64,000 nucleotides of DNA, from positions 76,901,501 to 76,965,500 of the forward strand of contig CM066731.1 in NCBI GenBank assembly GCA_033961575.1, read 5' to 3'. The notes below the pieces were generated by a model. The model saw only the letters and a program-made list of their open reading frames with translations. It did not search any database and was not told the DNA's origin. Each line of letters starts with the position of its first letter. The first letter of the stretch is position 1. A program made the position numbers and the translations under genes. Shown here piece by piece: positions 36,201-47,890 of the stretch. Source of the DNA: Aselliscus stoliczkanus. Taxonomy: Eukaryota > Chordata > Mammalia > Chiroptera > Hipposideridae.

Positions 36201-37037
36201 TTTCATTATCGTTTGTCTCGAGGTATCTTTTGATTTCCTCCTTGATCTCATTTGTGACCCACTCACGATTTAATAGCATATTGTTTAGCCTTATTTATTT
36301 GTCAGCTTCCCGGATTTCTTCTTATAATTGATTTCTAGTTTCATAGCATTGTGATCAGAGAATACAGTTGAAATGATTTCAATCTTCTTAAATTTATTGA
36401 GACTTGTTTTGTGGCCTAACATGTGGTCTATCTTAGAAAATGTTCCATGTGTACTTGAAAAGAACGTATATTCTGTAGCTTTGGGATGAAATGCTCTGAA
36501 AATGTCTGTTAAATCCAGCTGGTCTAATGTGTCATTTAAGGTCGCTGTTTCCCCATTGATTTTCTGTCTGGAGGATCTGTCCATTAGTGACAGCGGGGTG
36601 TTGAAGTCCCCTACTATGATAGTGTTACTGTTGATCTCTGTCTTTATGTCTGACAATATCTGTTTTATATATTTTGGGGCTCCTATGTTAGGTGCATAGA
36701 TGTTTACTAGAGTTATGTCCTCTTGTTGGATCGATCCCTTCATTACTATGAAGTGTCCTTCTTTGTCCTTTGTTATATTCTTCAATTTAAAGTCCATTTT
36801 ATCTGATATAAGTATCGCTACTCCAGCTTTTTTCTCAGTACCATTTGCATGAAATATTTTACTCCATCCCTTTACTTTCAGCCTGTATGAGTCTTTGGAT
36901 CTGAGGTGAGTCTCTTGTATACAGCATATACTGTGGTCTTGCTTTCTTATCCATTCATCCACCCTATGTCTTTTTATTGGAGCATTTAATCCATTTACAT
37001 TTAATGTGATTATTGATAGGTGTGTATTTATTGCCAT
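33210..37037 (-). pseudogene. L1 copy 2 ORF2 (endonuclease/reverse transcriptase), lightly broken
   Basis: The N-terminal endonuclease is at 37037-36291 (NVNGLNAPIKRHR, CCIQETHLRSKD, IVGDFNTPLS, KIDHMLGHK). A linker at 36279-35911 is in another frame. The reverse transcriptase runs from 35840, with [32 protein letters not shown] and [15 protein letters not shown]. After a single TAA at 34986-34988 it continues in the same frame with the catalytic YADD motif ([10 protein letters not shown]). The Cys/His-rich C-terminal region [18 protein letters not shown] follows. Frameshifts lie near 36282 and in the poly(T) run at 35885-35900. The product nicks target DNA and reverse transcribes L1 RNA. This copy is disabled. 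Confidence 0.93.
34986..34988 (-). other. Nonsense codon in L1 ORF2 just before YADD
   Basis: The minus-strand TAA follows RQQK and precedes [19 protein letters not shown] in the same frame. A single substitution in a Glu or Lys codon is the likely cause. Confidence 0.85.
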
Positions 37038-37085
37038 TTTGTTATTTGTGTTCGTAGTCTTTCTTAGGTTGTTTTTCTCTTCTAC

Positions 37086-37967
37086 TTAAAGAAGCCCTTT
37101 TAGCATTTCCTGCAAAGCTGGCTTGGTGGTAATGAATTCCCTTAACTTATTCTTTTCTGCAAAGCTCCTTATCTCGCCTTCGATTTTAAATGATAACCTT
37201 GCTGGATACAGCAATCTTGGTTGTAGGCCTTTATTTTTCATCACTTTGAAAACCTCCTGCCACTCCCTTCTGGCCTGCAAAGTTTCTGTAGAAAAGTCAG
37301 CTGATAATCTTATGGGGGTACCCTTGTAAGTAACTTGCTGCCTTTCCCTTGCTGCTTTAAGGATTCTGTCTTTGTCCTTAACCCTTGCCATTTTCACTAT
37401 AATGTGTCTTGGAGTGGGCCTGTTTGGAATCATTCGGGTTGGAACTCTCTGCACTTCCTGAGCTTGTATTTCGATGTCTTTTGCCAGGTTAGGGAAGTTT
37501 TCAGACATTATTACTTCAAATATATTCTCAATCCCTTGCTTCCTCTCTTCTCCTTCTGGTACTCCAATGACCCGTGGGTTATTGCGTTTGATGTTGTCCC
37601 CCAGCTCTCTTAAACTATTTTCCATGTTTTTCATTTTTCATTCTTTTTTCTTTTTGTTTTTCCGCATGGGTGATCTCTGCTATTTTGTCTTCTAAGTCAC
37701 TGATTCGATTTTCTGCTTCATCAATCTGCTAGTGATTCCCTCAAGTTTGTTATTTAATTCAGTAATTGTATTCTTAAGTTCTAGCTGGTTGCTTTTCATG
37801 ATTTCTCTATCCTTCTTTATATTTTCATTAATTTCCTTGAACATTCTAATAATCAGTGTTCTGAACTCTGTCTCTGATAGATTGGTTACCTCTATTTCCT
37901 CTATTTCCACTGATTCAGGAAGTTTCTTCTGTTCTTTTATTTGTGTTGTGTTTCTTTGTCTCCCCAT
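37086..37967 (-). pseudogene. L1 copy 2 ORF1 (RNA-binding chaperone), frameshifted
   Basis: The N-terminal part 37967-37692 starts MGRQRNTTQIKEQKKLPESV and is coiled-coil rich. Near 37726 the frame slips: the expected coiled-coil sequence continues in another frame up to about 37640. From 37634 to 37086 the RRM and C-terminal region return (NPRVIGVPEGEE, NRPTPRHIIVKMARVKDK, YKGTPIRLSADFS). Two compensating indels are therefore likely. ORF1 precedes ORF2 by about 48 bases, as in other mammalian L1s. Confidence 0.9.
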
Positions 37968-40257
37968 TCTGGCTTACTCTTTGTGTTTGCTTCAATATAA
38001 CAGATAGATCCCCCAGATTTCTCAGTCTTTTCTGGGTAAACTTATATGGTGTGTGTCCTTTATATTTGAATTACTCAGTCTCCCTACTCTCCTGTGCTTG
38101 TATCTGAGGTGTTCCTTGTGTCGTGTGTCCTCACTTGTTGAAGTTTTAGTTTTGATTACTTTTGGTTTGTCAGTAGGTGGGATTGACTCCCAGATTGATT
38201 AGCTGTGAGAATCAGCAGCGTCTGCAGTTTATGAGCTGCTGTGAGAGGATTGACCCCTCTGATGAAACTTGGACCCTATGGGTCCTAGTACCTGTAGCAA
38301 CTTTCTTTTGGGTGTGACTCTTGTATGTCAAACCCAGAAATGCTCTGGTTTTATCTAAAGTTGGCCTCTGGGTATGATGATTCTTGTTTCTGTTTGTTTG
38401 GACCCACCGCTGCAGAGTGATTTTAGAGCATAACAGATCAACAAGAACAACCTCCGCAGCCACCAAAGAAACCAAATGCTCGCACAAGTAAAAAAAAACA
38501 ACCATCAAACTACAGTCAACTTGTACAGAAATATCAATCATACTAATGAAGAAAACAAACAGAAACAAAACAAAAACCACACACTCAATAATAACAGAAG
38601 AAAAAACAAAATAAAATACAATGCAATATCCTAAAATAAAAAATGGAATAAACATGAGAAACCGATTAGCTATACCTAAAAAATAAAAAATAAAAATAAA
38701 GTAAAATAATAATAAAAAAAGTAAGAAAAATTTAAAAAATAAAATTTGCAGAAAAAAGGAAAAGAGGAAAAGTATAGCAGTGAGAAGAATGAATAAAATA
38801 AGAGAGAAAGTGAGGGTGGGGAAAAAAGAAAAAGAAAAGAAAGGAAAAGAAAAAGAAAAAAGGAAAAAAATATGTATATATTTGTCTACACACCCATATA
38901 TATGGACATATATTCACCTATATACACCTATATATATGCCTATATTAAAAACTACAATATGATTAGAATGAAATAGAAATAAAAACCAAAAACAACCAAG
39001 ATAAGCAGCCAATAAAGGGAAAACAAAACAGAATAAAACCAAACAAACCAAAAATACCCGTGCCGGTCTAGGCTAAAGTCCACCAAGCTCTCTTCAGTTT
39101 GTCTGCTGTACAAAAATTCCTGTGCGTCTTGTGGGAACAGTGGGCCACCTGATGCCTAGCGTGATCCTGGCACTGCAGGTTTGCTGTACTTGAGTGTGGT
39201 TGTGACGTGTGATTGGTGGTTTTTACAAAGTCACTGCCTTTTTGCTTTTGCCTGTCCCAAGGCAGGCTGCACCCCCAAAGGCTCAATGAGTGTCTCTGGG
39301 CACCCTTTGGGTTGACAGCCCTGGAGAATTAAAGAATTCCTCACTACCAAAAGCCTGCTGCTAAGAATCTGTTAATTAGTGCCTCAGCAGGTGAACCTGC
39401 CCTGCCTCCCAAGCCTTGCCTAAAGGTGGGGGCGGGGTAGGTAGTCTCACTCTGCAGCCTTTACTGGGTGGAAATTCTCACCCCCTGCAGGTAAGGATAT
39501 CTTCCTATTCTGCCCCTATTGCTCCATTCAGGAGTCAGTTTAAGACTGACTTGGCGGGGGCCAAAGTTTGTTGGAGTGGGTGCGTTATTGTTTTTTTTTT
39601 TTTTGCTTTCTGTTCAAGAGTAGAAAAAGGAAAAATAAAAATAAAAAAACATAAAAATAAACAAAGCCACAGTTCCAACACTGTTTTAAGCTAAGGCCTT
39701 TGCCTCTTATGCTCCAGTGGATAACCTTCTGCTCTCCCAAAGGGTCTGCCGGGATTTAGGGAATTGCGCGCACCCTACCGTGTGGCCAAGATCCCTGCTC
39801 CGCGTCTCTGGGGGACCTGCGTCTCTGCCCGGCGCCCTGCGTGTCCGAGTGAGTCTTCTTTTTCCCCTGCTCCCGGGTTTCAGGCTTCTGCCTCGGGGCC
39901 GGCGCACACCCGCGCGGTGCTCCTGCTGCTCTCCCGAAGAGACTGCCGGGGCTTAAGGGACTGAGCGCCCCCTGCCCCGAGGCTCAGATCCCCGCTCCGT
40001 CTCTCGGGGATCTGCGTCTCTGCCCGGCGCGCTGCTTCTCCGCGGGCGAGTCCTCTGTTTTCCCCTGCTCCTGGGTTTCGGGCTTCTGCGCTCCGCGGGA
40101 CCCGGTGGGCACAGAGACTGATCCCTGAACCGGGAGGGTGCAGGGACTGATCTTGCCCTGCCACTGCGGGGCTCTGCACCCTGCTTCCTGGGGACCCAGC
40201 GAGCCGCGGGTGCAGCTCCTACCTCTGCACAGTCGTCTCCTCTCTCTCCTCCCGCAC
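37968..40257 (-). promoter_or_regulatory. L1 copy 2 long 5' UTR/promoter
   Basis: About 2.3 kb lies upstream of ORF1. It holds an A-rich (T-rich in L1 sense) block at 38420-39060, a middle part, and at the outer end CpG-rich tandem monomers of 197 bp (39719-40115). No YY1 motif lies at its 5' end, unlike L1 copy 1. The CpG-rich monomers are the likely Pol II promoter, by analogy with mouse L1 monomers. Present activity is unknown. Confidence 0.7.
39719..40115. repeat. Two 197-bp CpG-rich monomers in L1 5' UTR
   Basis: GCTCTCCCAAAGGGTCTGCC at 39731 and GCTCTCCCGAAGAGACTGCC at 39928 begin equivalent positions. Both continue through GATCYCYGCTCCG, TCTGCGTCTCTGCCCGGCGC and CCCCTGCTCCYGGGTTTC. 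The offset is 197 bases. Confidence 0.9.
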
Positions 40258-40274
40258 TTTGTATTTTGATTTCT
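40258..40274. repeat. Target-site duplication of L1 copy 2, right
   Basis: Exact second copy of TTTGTATTTTGATTTCT (32683-32699). Host L1 sequence resumes immediately after it. Confidence 0.95.
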
Positions 40275-40307
40275 GTGTTCTTCAACATTACTGAATTTAT
40301 TAGTTCT

Positions 40308-40367
<60 letters not shown>

Positions 40368-42000
40368 TGTGTGAGCTTTAAGCTTTTCTATATAAGACCA
40401 TGTTATCTGCAAAGAGGAACAATGCTACTTTTTCGTTTTTTATTTTAATGCCTTTTATTTGTTTTTCTTGCCTAACTATTCTGGCTAGGATTTCTAGTAC
40501 TCTGTTAAACAGAAGTGGCTACATGGGCATCCTTGTCTTTTTCCAGATCTTATAGGAAAATGAAGGGGAAATTTCCCCTCCTTCTTTCCTGGTTCTTCTG
40601 GCTGGCCTAAGAATTAAATTGTTGTGAGATATATTAGCAGGGTAAAATGGCCAAATTCAATTACATGTGTACATACACGAGTTTCACAGGACTAGGGGAT
40701 TGGAGACATATAGGGCAGTTAAGGCTTATATGACATTTTGAGCTAAAGAGAAAGAGGGTAAGTGTTAGTGGTTTAGAACTTCAAGGGGGAGGAAGGCAAT
40801 TCACATAGAGACATAAAAGCAAATGTTTGGTCAACAAATGTTTTCTGGGAAAACTTTAACTTTGGGACACAGAGAAGACTTTGATCAAATAGGCATCACT
40901 AGGTTCCTCCCAGTCTATCACACCTAGTTCATATGAAACTACAGTTATTTATGATGATAGCTCCCTTCCTGGAGCAGGTCCTCTATCTAAATTCTTTTAG
41001 GCAGTTGGGGAGAAGGTCAAAGGTTTTTCCTCAGTCTTTTGTTTCTTAGAAATAACCAGCCTAAAATAATCGTAGACCAAAAAAAGCATATTTTGAGTTG
41101 CAAACTCTGTTCCCCCTCAGATATTAGCTGTGGCCTTTCATATATGGTCTTCATTATGTTGAGATAATTCCTTCAATTTGCAGTTTCTTGAGAGTTTTAC
41201 CATGGAAAGATGTTCAGTTTTGTCAAATGATTTTTCTGCACCTATTTAGATGATTACATGAACTGTATCTTTTATTCTGTTACTATGCTGTGTCATAGTA
41301 ATTCATTTTTGTATGTTAAACCATCTTAGCATTCCAGGGATAAATCTTACTTGGTCGTGGTGTATAATCTTTTGAATGTGCTGTTAAATTCAGTTTGCTA
41401 GTATTTGGTTGAGAAATTTTTCACTTATGTTTATTAAGGATATTGGCTGATAGTTTCCTTGTAATAACTTCGTTTGGCTTTAGTATCAGGGTAACACTGG
41501 CCTCATAAAATGAATTTGGAAGTATTTGTATTCAGTCTTCTTCAAGTTTCTGGAAGAATTGGTGATAATTTTTCTTTAAATGTTTGGTAGAATTCACCAG
41601 TGAAGCCATCTAGTCATGGGCTTTTCCTTATGGAGTGGTTTTTCATTACTGAATCAATCTCCTTACTATAGGTGTGTTTAAGTTTTCTGTTGCTTTATAA
41701 TAATCTTGTTAGGTTGTATGTTTCTGGAAATTTATCAATTTATTTTAGGTTACCCAGTTTGTTGATACATAATTGTTCATAATAGTCTCTTATAATCTTT
41801 ATTAGTTTTGCATCATCAGGTTTAATGTCTCCTCTTTTACTTCTCATTGTATTTACTTGAGCCTTCACTGTCATTTTTCTCAGTCTAGCAAAAGTTTTGT
41901 CAACTTTGTTTATCTTTTCAAAAAATCATCTCTTAGTTTTACTGATTTTTTTTCTATTTTTTAAAAATTTCTGCCCTAATCTTTATTTCCTTTCTTCTAC
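40275..42000 (-). mobile_element. Older L1, inverted segment, part 2
   Basis: The antisense of L1 ORF2 continues from where 32682 stopped: CTATATAAGACCATGTTATC, then ATGGTCTTCATTATGTTGAG and GAATTCACCAGTGAAGCCAT (the antisense of the conserved PGPDGF region). It runs to CTTTATTTCCTTTCTTCTAC. It is much more diverged than copy 2. At 42000 the orientation switches to sense L1. Confidence 0.85.
40313..40373. repeat. (GT)n microsatellite in the old L1
   Basis: About 30 GT units with one AT interruption, replacing a T/G-rich stretch of the L1. Confidence 0.95.
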
Positions 42001-43198
42001 AATTCTAAACTTCACATGGAACCCAAAGAACCCTGAATAGGCAATCAACTTGAGAAAGAATAAAACTGAAAGTATCATACTTCTTGATTTCAAAGTGTTA
42101 CAAAACTACAGTAATAAGACAGTATGATCCTGGTATAATGGAACAGAATTGAGAATAATGGAACAGAATTGAGAGCTCCAAAATAAATCCATATGTGTAT
42201 GGTCAACTAGTCTACAAGGGTGCCAAGAGTATGCAACAAGGAAAAGAATGTCTCCTCAACAAATGATGATGAGACAACTGGATATCCACATGCAAAGAAT
42301 TATACTGGACCCTGATTTTATACTATATACAAAAATACACTCAAAATAAATTAAACACTTAAATGTTAGATTCCCAAGGGGGTAAAAACAAACTGTAAAA
42401 TTCTTGGAAGAAAACATAGGGAAATAGCTTTATGACATTGGTCTTGTAAAAAATTTAATGGATATGACACAAAAGCACAACAAGAACAGCAAAGATAGAC
42501 AAGTGGAGCTTAATCAAATTGAAAACTTCTTCATAGCAAAGGAAATAATAAACAGAATTAAAAGGCTACCTATAGAATTGAATAAATTATATATATGGGG
42601 TTAGCTTTCAAAATACATAAGGACTTCTATAACTCAATAGAAAAAATTTCCTATAACCCAATTTTAAAGACTGGACTAAAGATTTGAATAGACATTTCTC
42701 CAAAGAAGACAATCAAATGGGCATCAGGTAAATAAAAAGAGGTTCAATGTCACTATTCATCAGAGAAATTCAAATCAAAAGCACAATGGTACCATCTCAA
42801 GACACAATTGTTGGTAAGGGTATAAAGAAATTGGAACCATTTTCACTGTTAGTGAAAATGTAAAATGGCACAGCCTCTTTGGAAAAAAATAGAGAGATTT
42901 CTCAAAATACTAAAAATAGGACTACCTTATGATCTAGCAATCAAATTTCTGGCTATTTATCCAAAAGAATAGAAATCAGAATTATGAAGCAATATTCACA
43001 TGCCCATGTTCGTTGTGGTGCTATTCACAATAGTCAAGATGTGGAAATAACCTAAAGAAATATCCATCAAAAGATAAATGGACAAAGAGAATGAGATACA
43101 TACATATAATGGAATATTATTTAGCCTTAAAAAAAAGGGAAATTTGCAATATGTGACATGGATGAACTTTGAAGACATTATGATAAGTAAAATAAGTA
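42001..43198 (+). mobile_element. Older L1, sense segment up to the mariner
   Basis: ACTTCACATGGAACCCAAAG starts ORF2 C-terminal sequence at the same L1 position as the far-left edge of the inverted segment (32352). It runs through AAACTACAGTAATAAGACAG and GGAATATTATTTAGCCTTAA. The reading frames are fully decayed. The mariner splits it at a TA dinucleotide. Confidence 0.85.
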
Positions 43199-44508
43199 TG
43201 AAGTCTGACAATTAAGTATTGTGTGCTTACACTGGCAGCACTGTACAAACAGCTTGATAAGGCTTCATAACCTTGGTATATCAGTGTCTCACACTGGTGT
43301 CGATGTGTGGTGGTGTCTTGATAAGTGGTGTTCATTATTGTTGTTGCGTATTTTTGTGTGCTGTCATGGAATTTCTGAACTTAAATTAGAGCAATGAACA
43401 AACATTAAATTTCTTGTTAAACTTGGCAAGAGTGGAAGTGAAATCAGGAACTTGTTAGTCCAATTTTATGGGGATAATTCCATGAGGAAACAGCAGTGTG
43501 CAAATGGACTAAACGTTTTTCTGAGGGGACAGAACAAGTCATTGATGAAAAGAGCTCAGTGAGGACAGTAACGACCAGAACTGACAAAAATATTGCAAAA
43601 ATTTGTTGAATTGTGCATCAAAATCATCAGCTGACTGTGAGAAGCATAGCAGATCAAGTAAACATTGATAGAGAAACAGTTAGGAAAATCTTAACTGAAA
43701 ATCTTGGTATGAGAAAGGTGTGTGCAAAAATGGTACTGAAGGAGCTCACCAATGAACAAAAGCAAAGGAGAGTTGAAGTTTGCCAAGACCTTTTGGAGAG
43801 GCAAGAAAATGTTTTGGGCCATGGGCCCTTTGCATAGGCCATCACTTTGCATGTGATGAAAAATGGATGTACCAATATGACCCTGAAACAAAGCATCAAA
43901 GTGAACAACAAAGTCAGCCAATTCTCCATGAACAAAAAAGTTCCCTCAGTCCAACTCAAGAATCAAAACGATGTTGCTCACCTTTTTTGATATCAGAGGG
44001 ATTATTCATTATGAATTTGTACCAACTGGACAAAGAGTTAACCAAGTTTACTATTTGGAAGTGCTGAAAAGGCTGCATGAAAAAGTTAGAAGACCTGACG
44101 TTTTTACCAACAATTCATGGCTCTTGCATCACAACAATGCATCAGCTCACACAGCACTGTCTATGAGGGAGTTTTCAGCTAGTAAACAAATATAATAACT
44201 ATTGGATCACGCTCCTTACTCACCTGATCTGGCCCCCAATGACTTTTTTCTTTACCTAAAGATAAAGAAAATGTTGAAAGAAAGACATTTTGATGACATT
44301 CAGGACATCAAAGTTAATACGATGAGAGCTCTGATGGCCATTCCAGAAATAAAGAGTTCCAAATTTGCTTTTGAGAATGGGCTAGGTGCTGGTGTCGGTG
44401 CATAGCTTCCCAAGGGAAGTATTTTGAAGGTGACCATAGTGATATTCATCAATGAGGTATGTAGCACTTTTTCTAGGGTAAGTTTGGGAATGTAAATGTC
44501 AGACCTCA
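43199..44508 (+). mobile_element. mariner DNA transposon, full length
   Basis: The 1310-bp element is bounded by TA at 43197-43198 and 44509-44510. Its inverted ends are TGAAGTCTGACAATT on the left and, on the opposite strand at the right, TGAGGTCTGACATTT. Removing it with one TA restores continuous L1 sequence (AAATAAGTA|AGTCACAGAAGG). Length, TA target and a transposase relic identify a Tc1/mariner element of mariner type. It is inactive. Confidence 0.95.
43366..44455 (+). pseudogene. mariner transposase pseudogene
   Basis: Starting at ATGGAATTTCTGAAC, the relic shows the helix-turn-helix region (LTVRSIADQVNIDRETVRKI), the WVPHEL-like motif altered to KMVLKELTNEQ, and the catalytic domain. 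The first catalytic Asp is kept (CDEKWMYQYD). The second is changed to Asn (LHHNNASAHTAL instead of HHDNA). The third is kept (YSPDLAPNDFFL). There are several frameshifts and stops, for example near 43605, 43830 and 44190. An intact enzyme of about 345 residues would cut and paste DNA at TA sites; this one cannot. Confidence 0.93.
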
Positions 44509-44815
44509 TAAGTCACAGAAGGACAAGTACTGCATCATTCCACTTCTGTGAGATATCTAAAATAGTAAAACTCATTGAATTAGACAGTGGAGTGGTGGTT
44601 TCCAAGAGCTGGGAGGAGGGAGAAATAGGGAGCTGCTAATCTATGGGCAATGGGCATTAATTTTCAGTTATGCAAAGTAAGTTTTAGAGATCTTTTGTAC
44701 AACATTGTGATTATTGTTAACAATACAGTGTTGTCTCTTAAAATAGTAGGTCTCATGTTGATTGTTTTTACCACAAGAAAATAAAATAAAATTTAATAAA
44801 TTTAAAAACATTAAC
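44509..44815 (+). mobile_element. Older L1, 3' end after the mariner
   Basis: AGTCACAGAAGGACAAGTAC continues the L1 from before the mariner, then GAATTAGACAGTGGAGTGGT and a degraded 3' UTR end in an A-rich tail near 44780-44815. Confidence 0.85.
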
Positions 44816-44829
44816 ATATCTTATATTCC

Positions 44830-47639
44830 TACACCATAATAGTAATGTCTATAGTGTTTTTCTAAGCCCAAACATGAAAATGGCCTTACTTCAGATTAAC
44901 ATTTTGCCTTCGGCACTCAAATCTCTTTTCTGACTAATATAAAACATTGACAATATTGATACACTCACTCTTGATTCCTCTCATTGTGTCTGTGTGCATT
45001 TCAGCCATACAACATTCATTCTAGGCTACTGGAAAGGCTCAGATTTTCCTCAGCATATGATACATAGATTCATAATTTCGGTTTTTACATTCCCCTAGAA
45101 TTCCCTCCTTCATTTCCCTAACAGATGAACTCTTACTTATCAGCTCTGGAGTCAAAAGATTTGTCCTGCTGAGTCCTGCAGTGTCCATTTATCTCTGTTG
45201 TAGTTCCCCGTAGTTCATTCATGATTTATTATTTATTTAGTGGATTTTGTGTCTGCCTACCATCCACATATGGGTATATTTTAAGGACAGGGAATATGTT
45301 ATATTCATCATGGTAAAATAGTTAGTGTGACTGTCATGGAACCTGGCACCTGGTAGGTGTTCAAAATGCTTGATGAATGTAAATTTGAACTTGTTTGACT
45401 CTTCCAATCTACAGACTAAACCCTACAGCAAAGGTTTAAAACTACATCAGTAATAAAGTCCCAGGGCTCTGATGATACACCAAGAGCATCAAACATGTCT
45501 ATGGAAATTATCCAAAAGAAAATATGATAATGCTCTTATCAATGCCCCCATGATCTACTGTTATGCAGAATGAAACCATGTGTGTGTGTGTGTGTGTGGG
45601 GGGTGCAACTACATGCCTTAATTGAAAGTCTTGATAATAGTAACCAAATAACCTGCATTCCTAAATCAGTCCAAGTAGCAAAATGCAATCTTTTGTGAAT
45701 TAAACCAAAGTTACCAAAGTCTTTAATTTTCTTCTCATTTATAACACATTACTAAGTGATGTGATCATCTTCCCCTGTTTTCTTCTAAACTCATCTGATC
45801 TAGGCTTGCTTTATTTTCTGTTTGATAGCAAAACAAATGTCTTTATGGAGTTATGCAAATAGTTCAAAAATGGTGAGCTGAAATAATTAAATCCCCCATA
45901 TGAAAAGCTGGATCAAGATTAAATTAGATACATACTTTATTCATACACACCTTTTCCCCATAATCTAATTGAATCCCACCCAATCCTGTAAATGTAAAAT
46001 TGCACACTAGTAATTCATTGACTCATGCTGAACCTAGTTCTCATTTCCTTCCAGTGAAAAATTGCTGGAAAACCAAGATTTGGGTTTTGAAATCCATTAG
46101 TCAGGTTTTCTGACAAATAAGAACAAAACATGAAGATGACATTTTATACAGAATGTCAGGAATATAGCAAGGGCTTTCTTAAAAAAAACTCTATGAAGTT
46201 TTTCCATTTCAGTACTACTATGGGCAAATGTTTCCTGGAGTTGTATGGGTAGGATGACTCTTTACTAAACTAAAAAATAACATCATACCAAAGAAAGTAA
46301 TTGTGCATTGGGAGGTAGAGATAGAGTGGGTAAATTCTAAGTGATTGGATTTCCTTGAGAAGTATTTATCTAGTAAACTTTGCACCTGACTTTTGAATTT
46401 CATCATTTACAAATCTGATCTTCCTAAATTTCTAATCATTCTGACAAAAATCACTGAGCTACAATGTTTTGCTTTTACTCTAAATTCCTCTTTAAATAAA
46501 TTGCTTTTCATCTGTCTTTTTCCCATTATAAATTTTTAAGACAGGCTTTATTATGCCTATTTCTTTTGGCTGTGTTGAAAACAAATTCTCTTTGAGGGTG
46601 AAGTATCATCATTTAGATTCAGAAACTTGCTATTAATTCCTCAGAAAATTAGTCTTTGTCCACCAGGAACACATTGCCAAACAAATGTCAAACACTTAAA
46701 AAATTGCATTGGTCATGTTCTAAATGTCTTGTACCCCTAAGGGAATATGGTTATCTTTGATATAGACAGGTATGATCTTGCTGCATCTATGAAATGTTGT
46801 TATGTGAGAGGCATTTAATGGTCCCAACCATGACTTGCAGGAAGTTAAAGTGTTATATTTAATGACACCAAATTATGAATAACAATAACCATTTGGTGAA
46901 TGCTTCAAGTATCAAGCACTGCATTTCTTTTACTTCACCTCTGATTTTCACAGCAACCTTTTTATTTGGTGTCATTCCCTTTTATACAGATAAAAGTAAT
47001 TTACATAATTTGCCATCTGTATCATATACTGTTCAAAGTATAAACAAAAACTTGATATACTTTGAACACCAAATCTCAAATTCATAACCCGTTATTCCTT
47101 TGAGAAGGTGTTGGAGATATCTAAAATGAAAACATATGACAAATGGAGGAGTCACACACTATCTCATTGTAAGTACTAACGCATCTATGAGAAATGACCT
47201 GACTGACATTTGGAACAAAAGAATTATCAAATATGGAAGCACTAGTCACTCACTCCCTAAAAATAATAAAAAATCCATACAATACCTCTTACTTTCTCCT
47301 ACAATAAATATCAAACCTTTAACAAATTTTGTATAATCTGACACTCAGCTAAATTACCTTTCCATTTGGAAGCCACCAGTGTTTCTGGTTGTCTTCCTTC
47401 TGGCTATTCTGCTTCCTCCCCTCAACTTTCCTAAATACACCAAACTCTTCCCATCTCTCTTTTCTCACCACATGATTTACTTTCCTAGGAACCCTTTCTG
47501 GCCTAAGATAAATTCAAATCTTCTTCCAAGTATGAATTCCCAGTGCTTTGGAGTTGTTCTCCCTACTATGCAATACAATTTAATTAGTTGTCAGACAGGG
47601 ACAAAATTATATTAAATCATGAGTATTGATGAACTTTTA
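44830..47639. other. Mostly unique intergenic DNA
   Basis: No gene or confident repeat is recognised. A short TG run lies at 45579-45598. Several open frames of 60-78 codons have no domain or coding signature. Confidence 0.4.
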
Positions 47640-47890
47640 CTGTTGTTCTCCTTCTTGCTTGCCCACTTCCTGGACTTTTTCTTATGTTGATACAGGTGTT
47701 GGGTGAGTCAGAGATCTAGAAGGACTGTAGGAGGTTATAGCCACAGAAAGGTTGGGGAGAGTTATTAAGTAAATAATTTGTAATTATTTTTAAAGTGCTA
47801 AAAATAAAATGTATATGAGTTCTTTATACCATCTTAACAATTTTTCTGTAAGTTTGAAAGTATACCACAATAAATTGTAAAATATAAGCA
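47640..47890 (+). mobile_element. Possible old L1 3' end
   Basis: CAATTTTTCTGTAAGTTTGA and AAGTATACCACAATAAATTG resemble ancient L1 3' termini with a polyadenylation signal. It is too diverged for certainty. Confidence 0.4.

Larger units (their letters stand above)
32700..40257 (-). mobile_element. LINE-1 copy 2, full length (7.56 kb)
   Basis: The minus-strand element has poly(A) and 3' UTR at 32700-33209, ORF2 in three blocks at 33210-37037, ORF1 at 37086-37967, and a long 5' UTR to 40257 with tandem monomers. It is bounded by a perfect 17-bp target-site duplication. Lesions are few: one stop in ORF2, two ORF2 frameshift regions and frameshifts in ORF1. It cannot make intact proteins, but it is much younger than copy 1 or the host L1. 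No SINE has inserted into it. Confidence 0.96.

Noticed and set aside
39880..40412. GC-rich open frames near 39.9-40.4 kb as a gene with its own CpG island
   Set aside because: They lie in the L1 5' UTR monomers and run into a GT microsatellite; the arrangement is explained by the L1.
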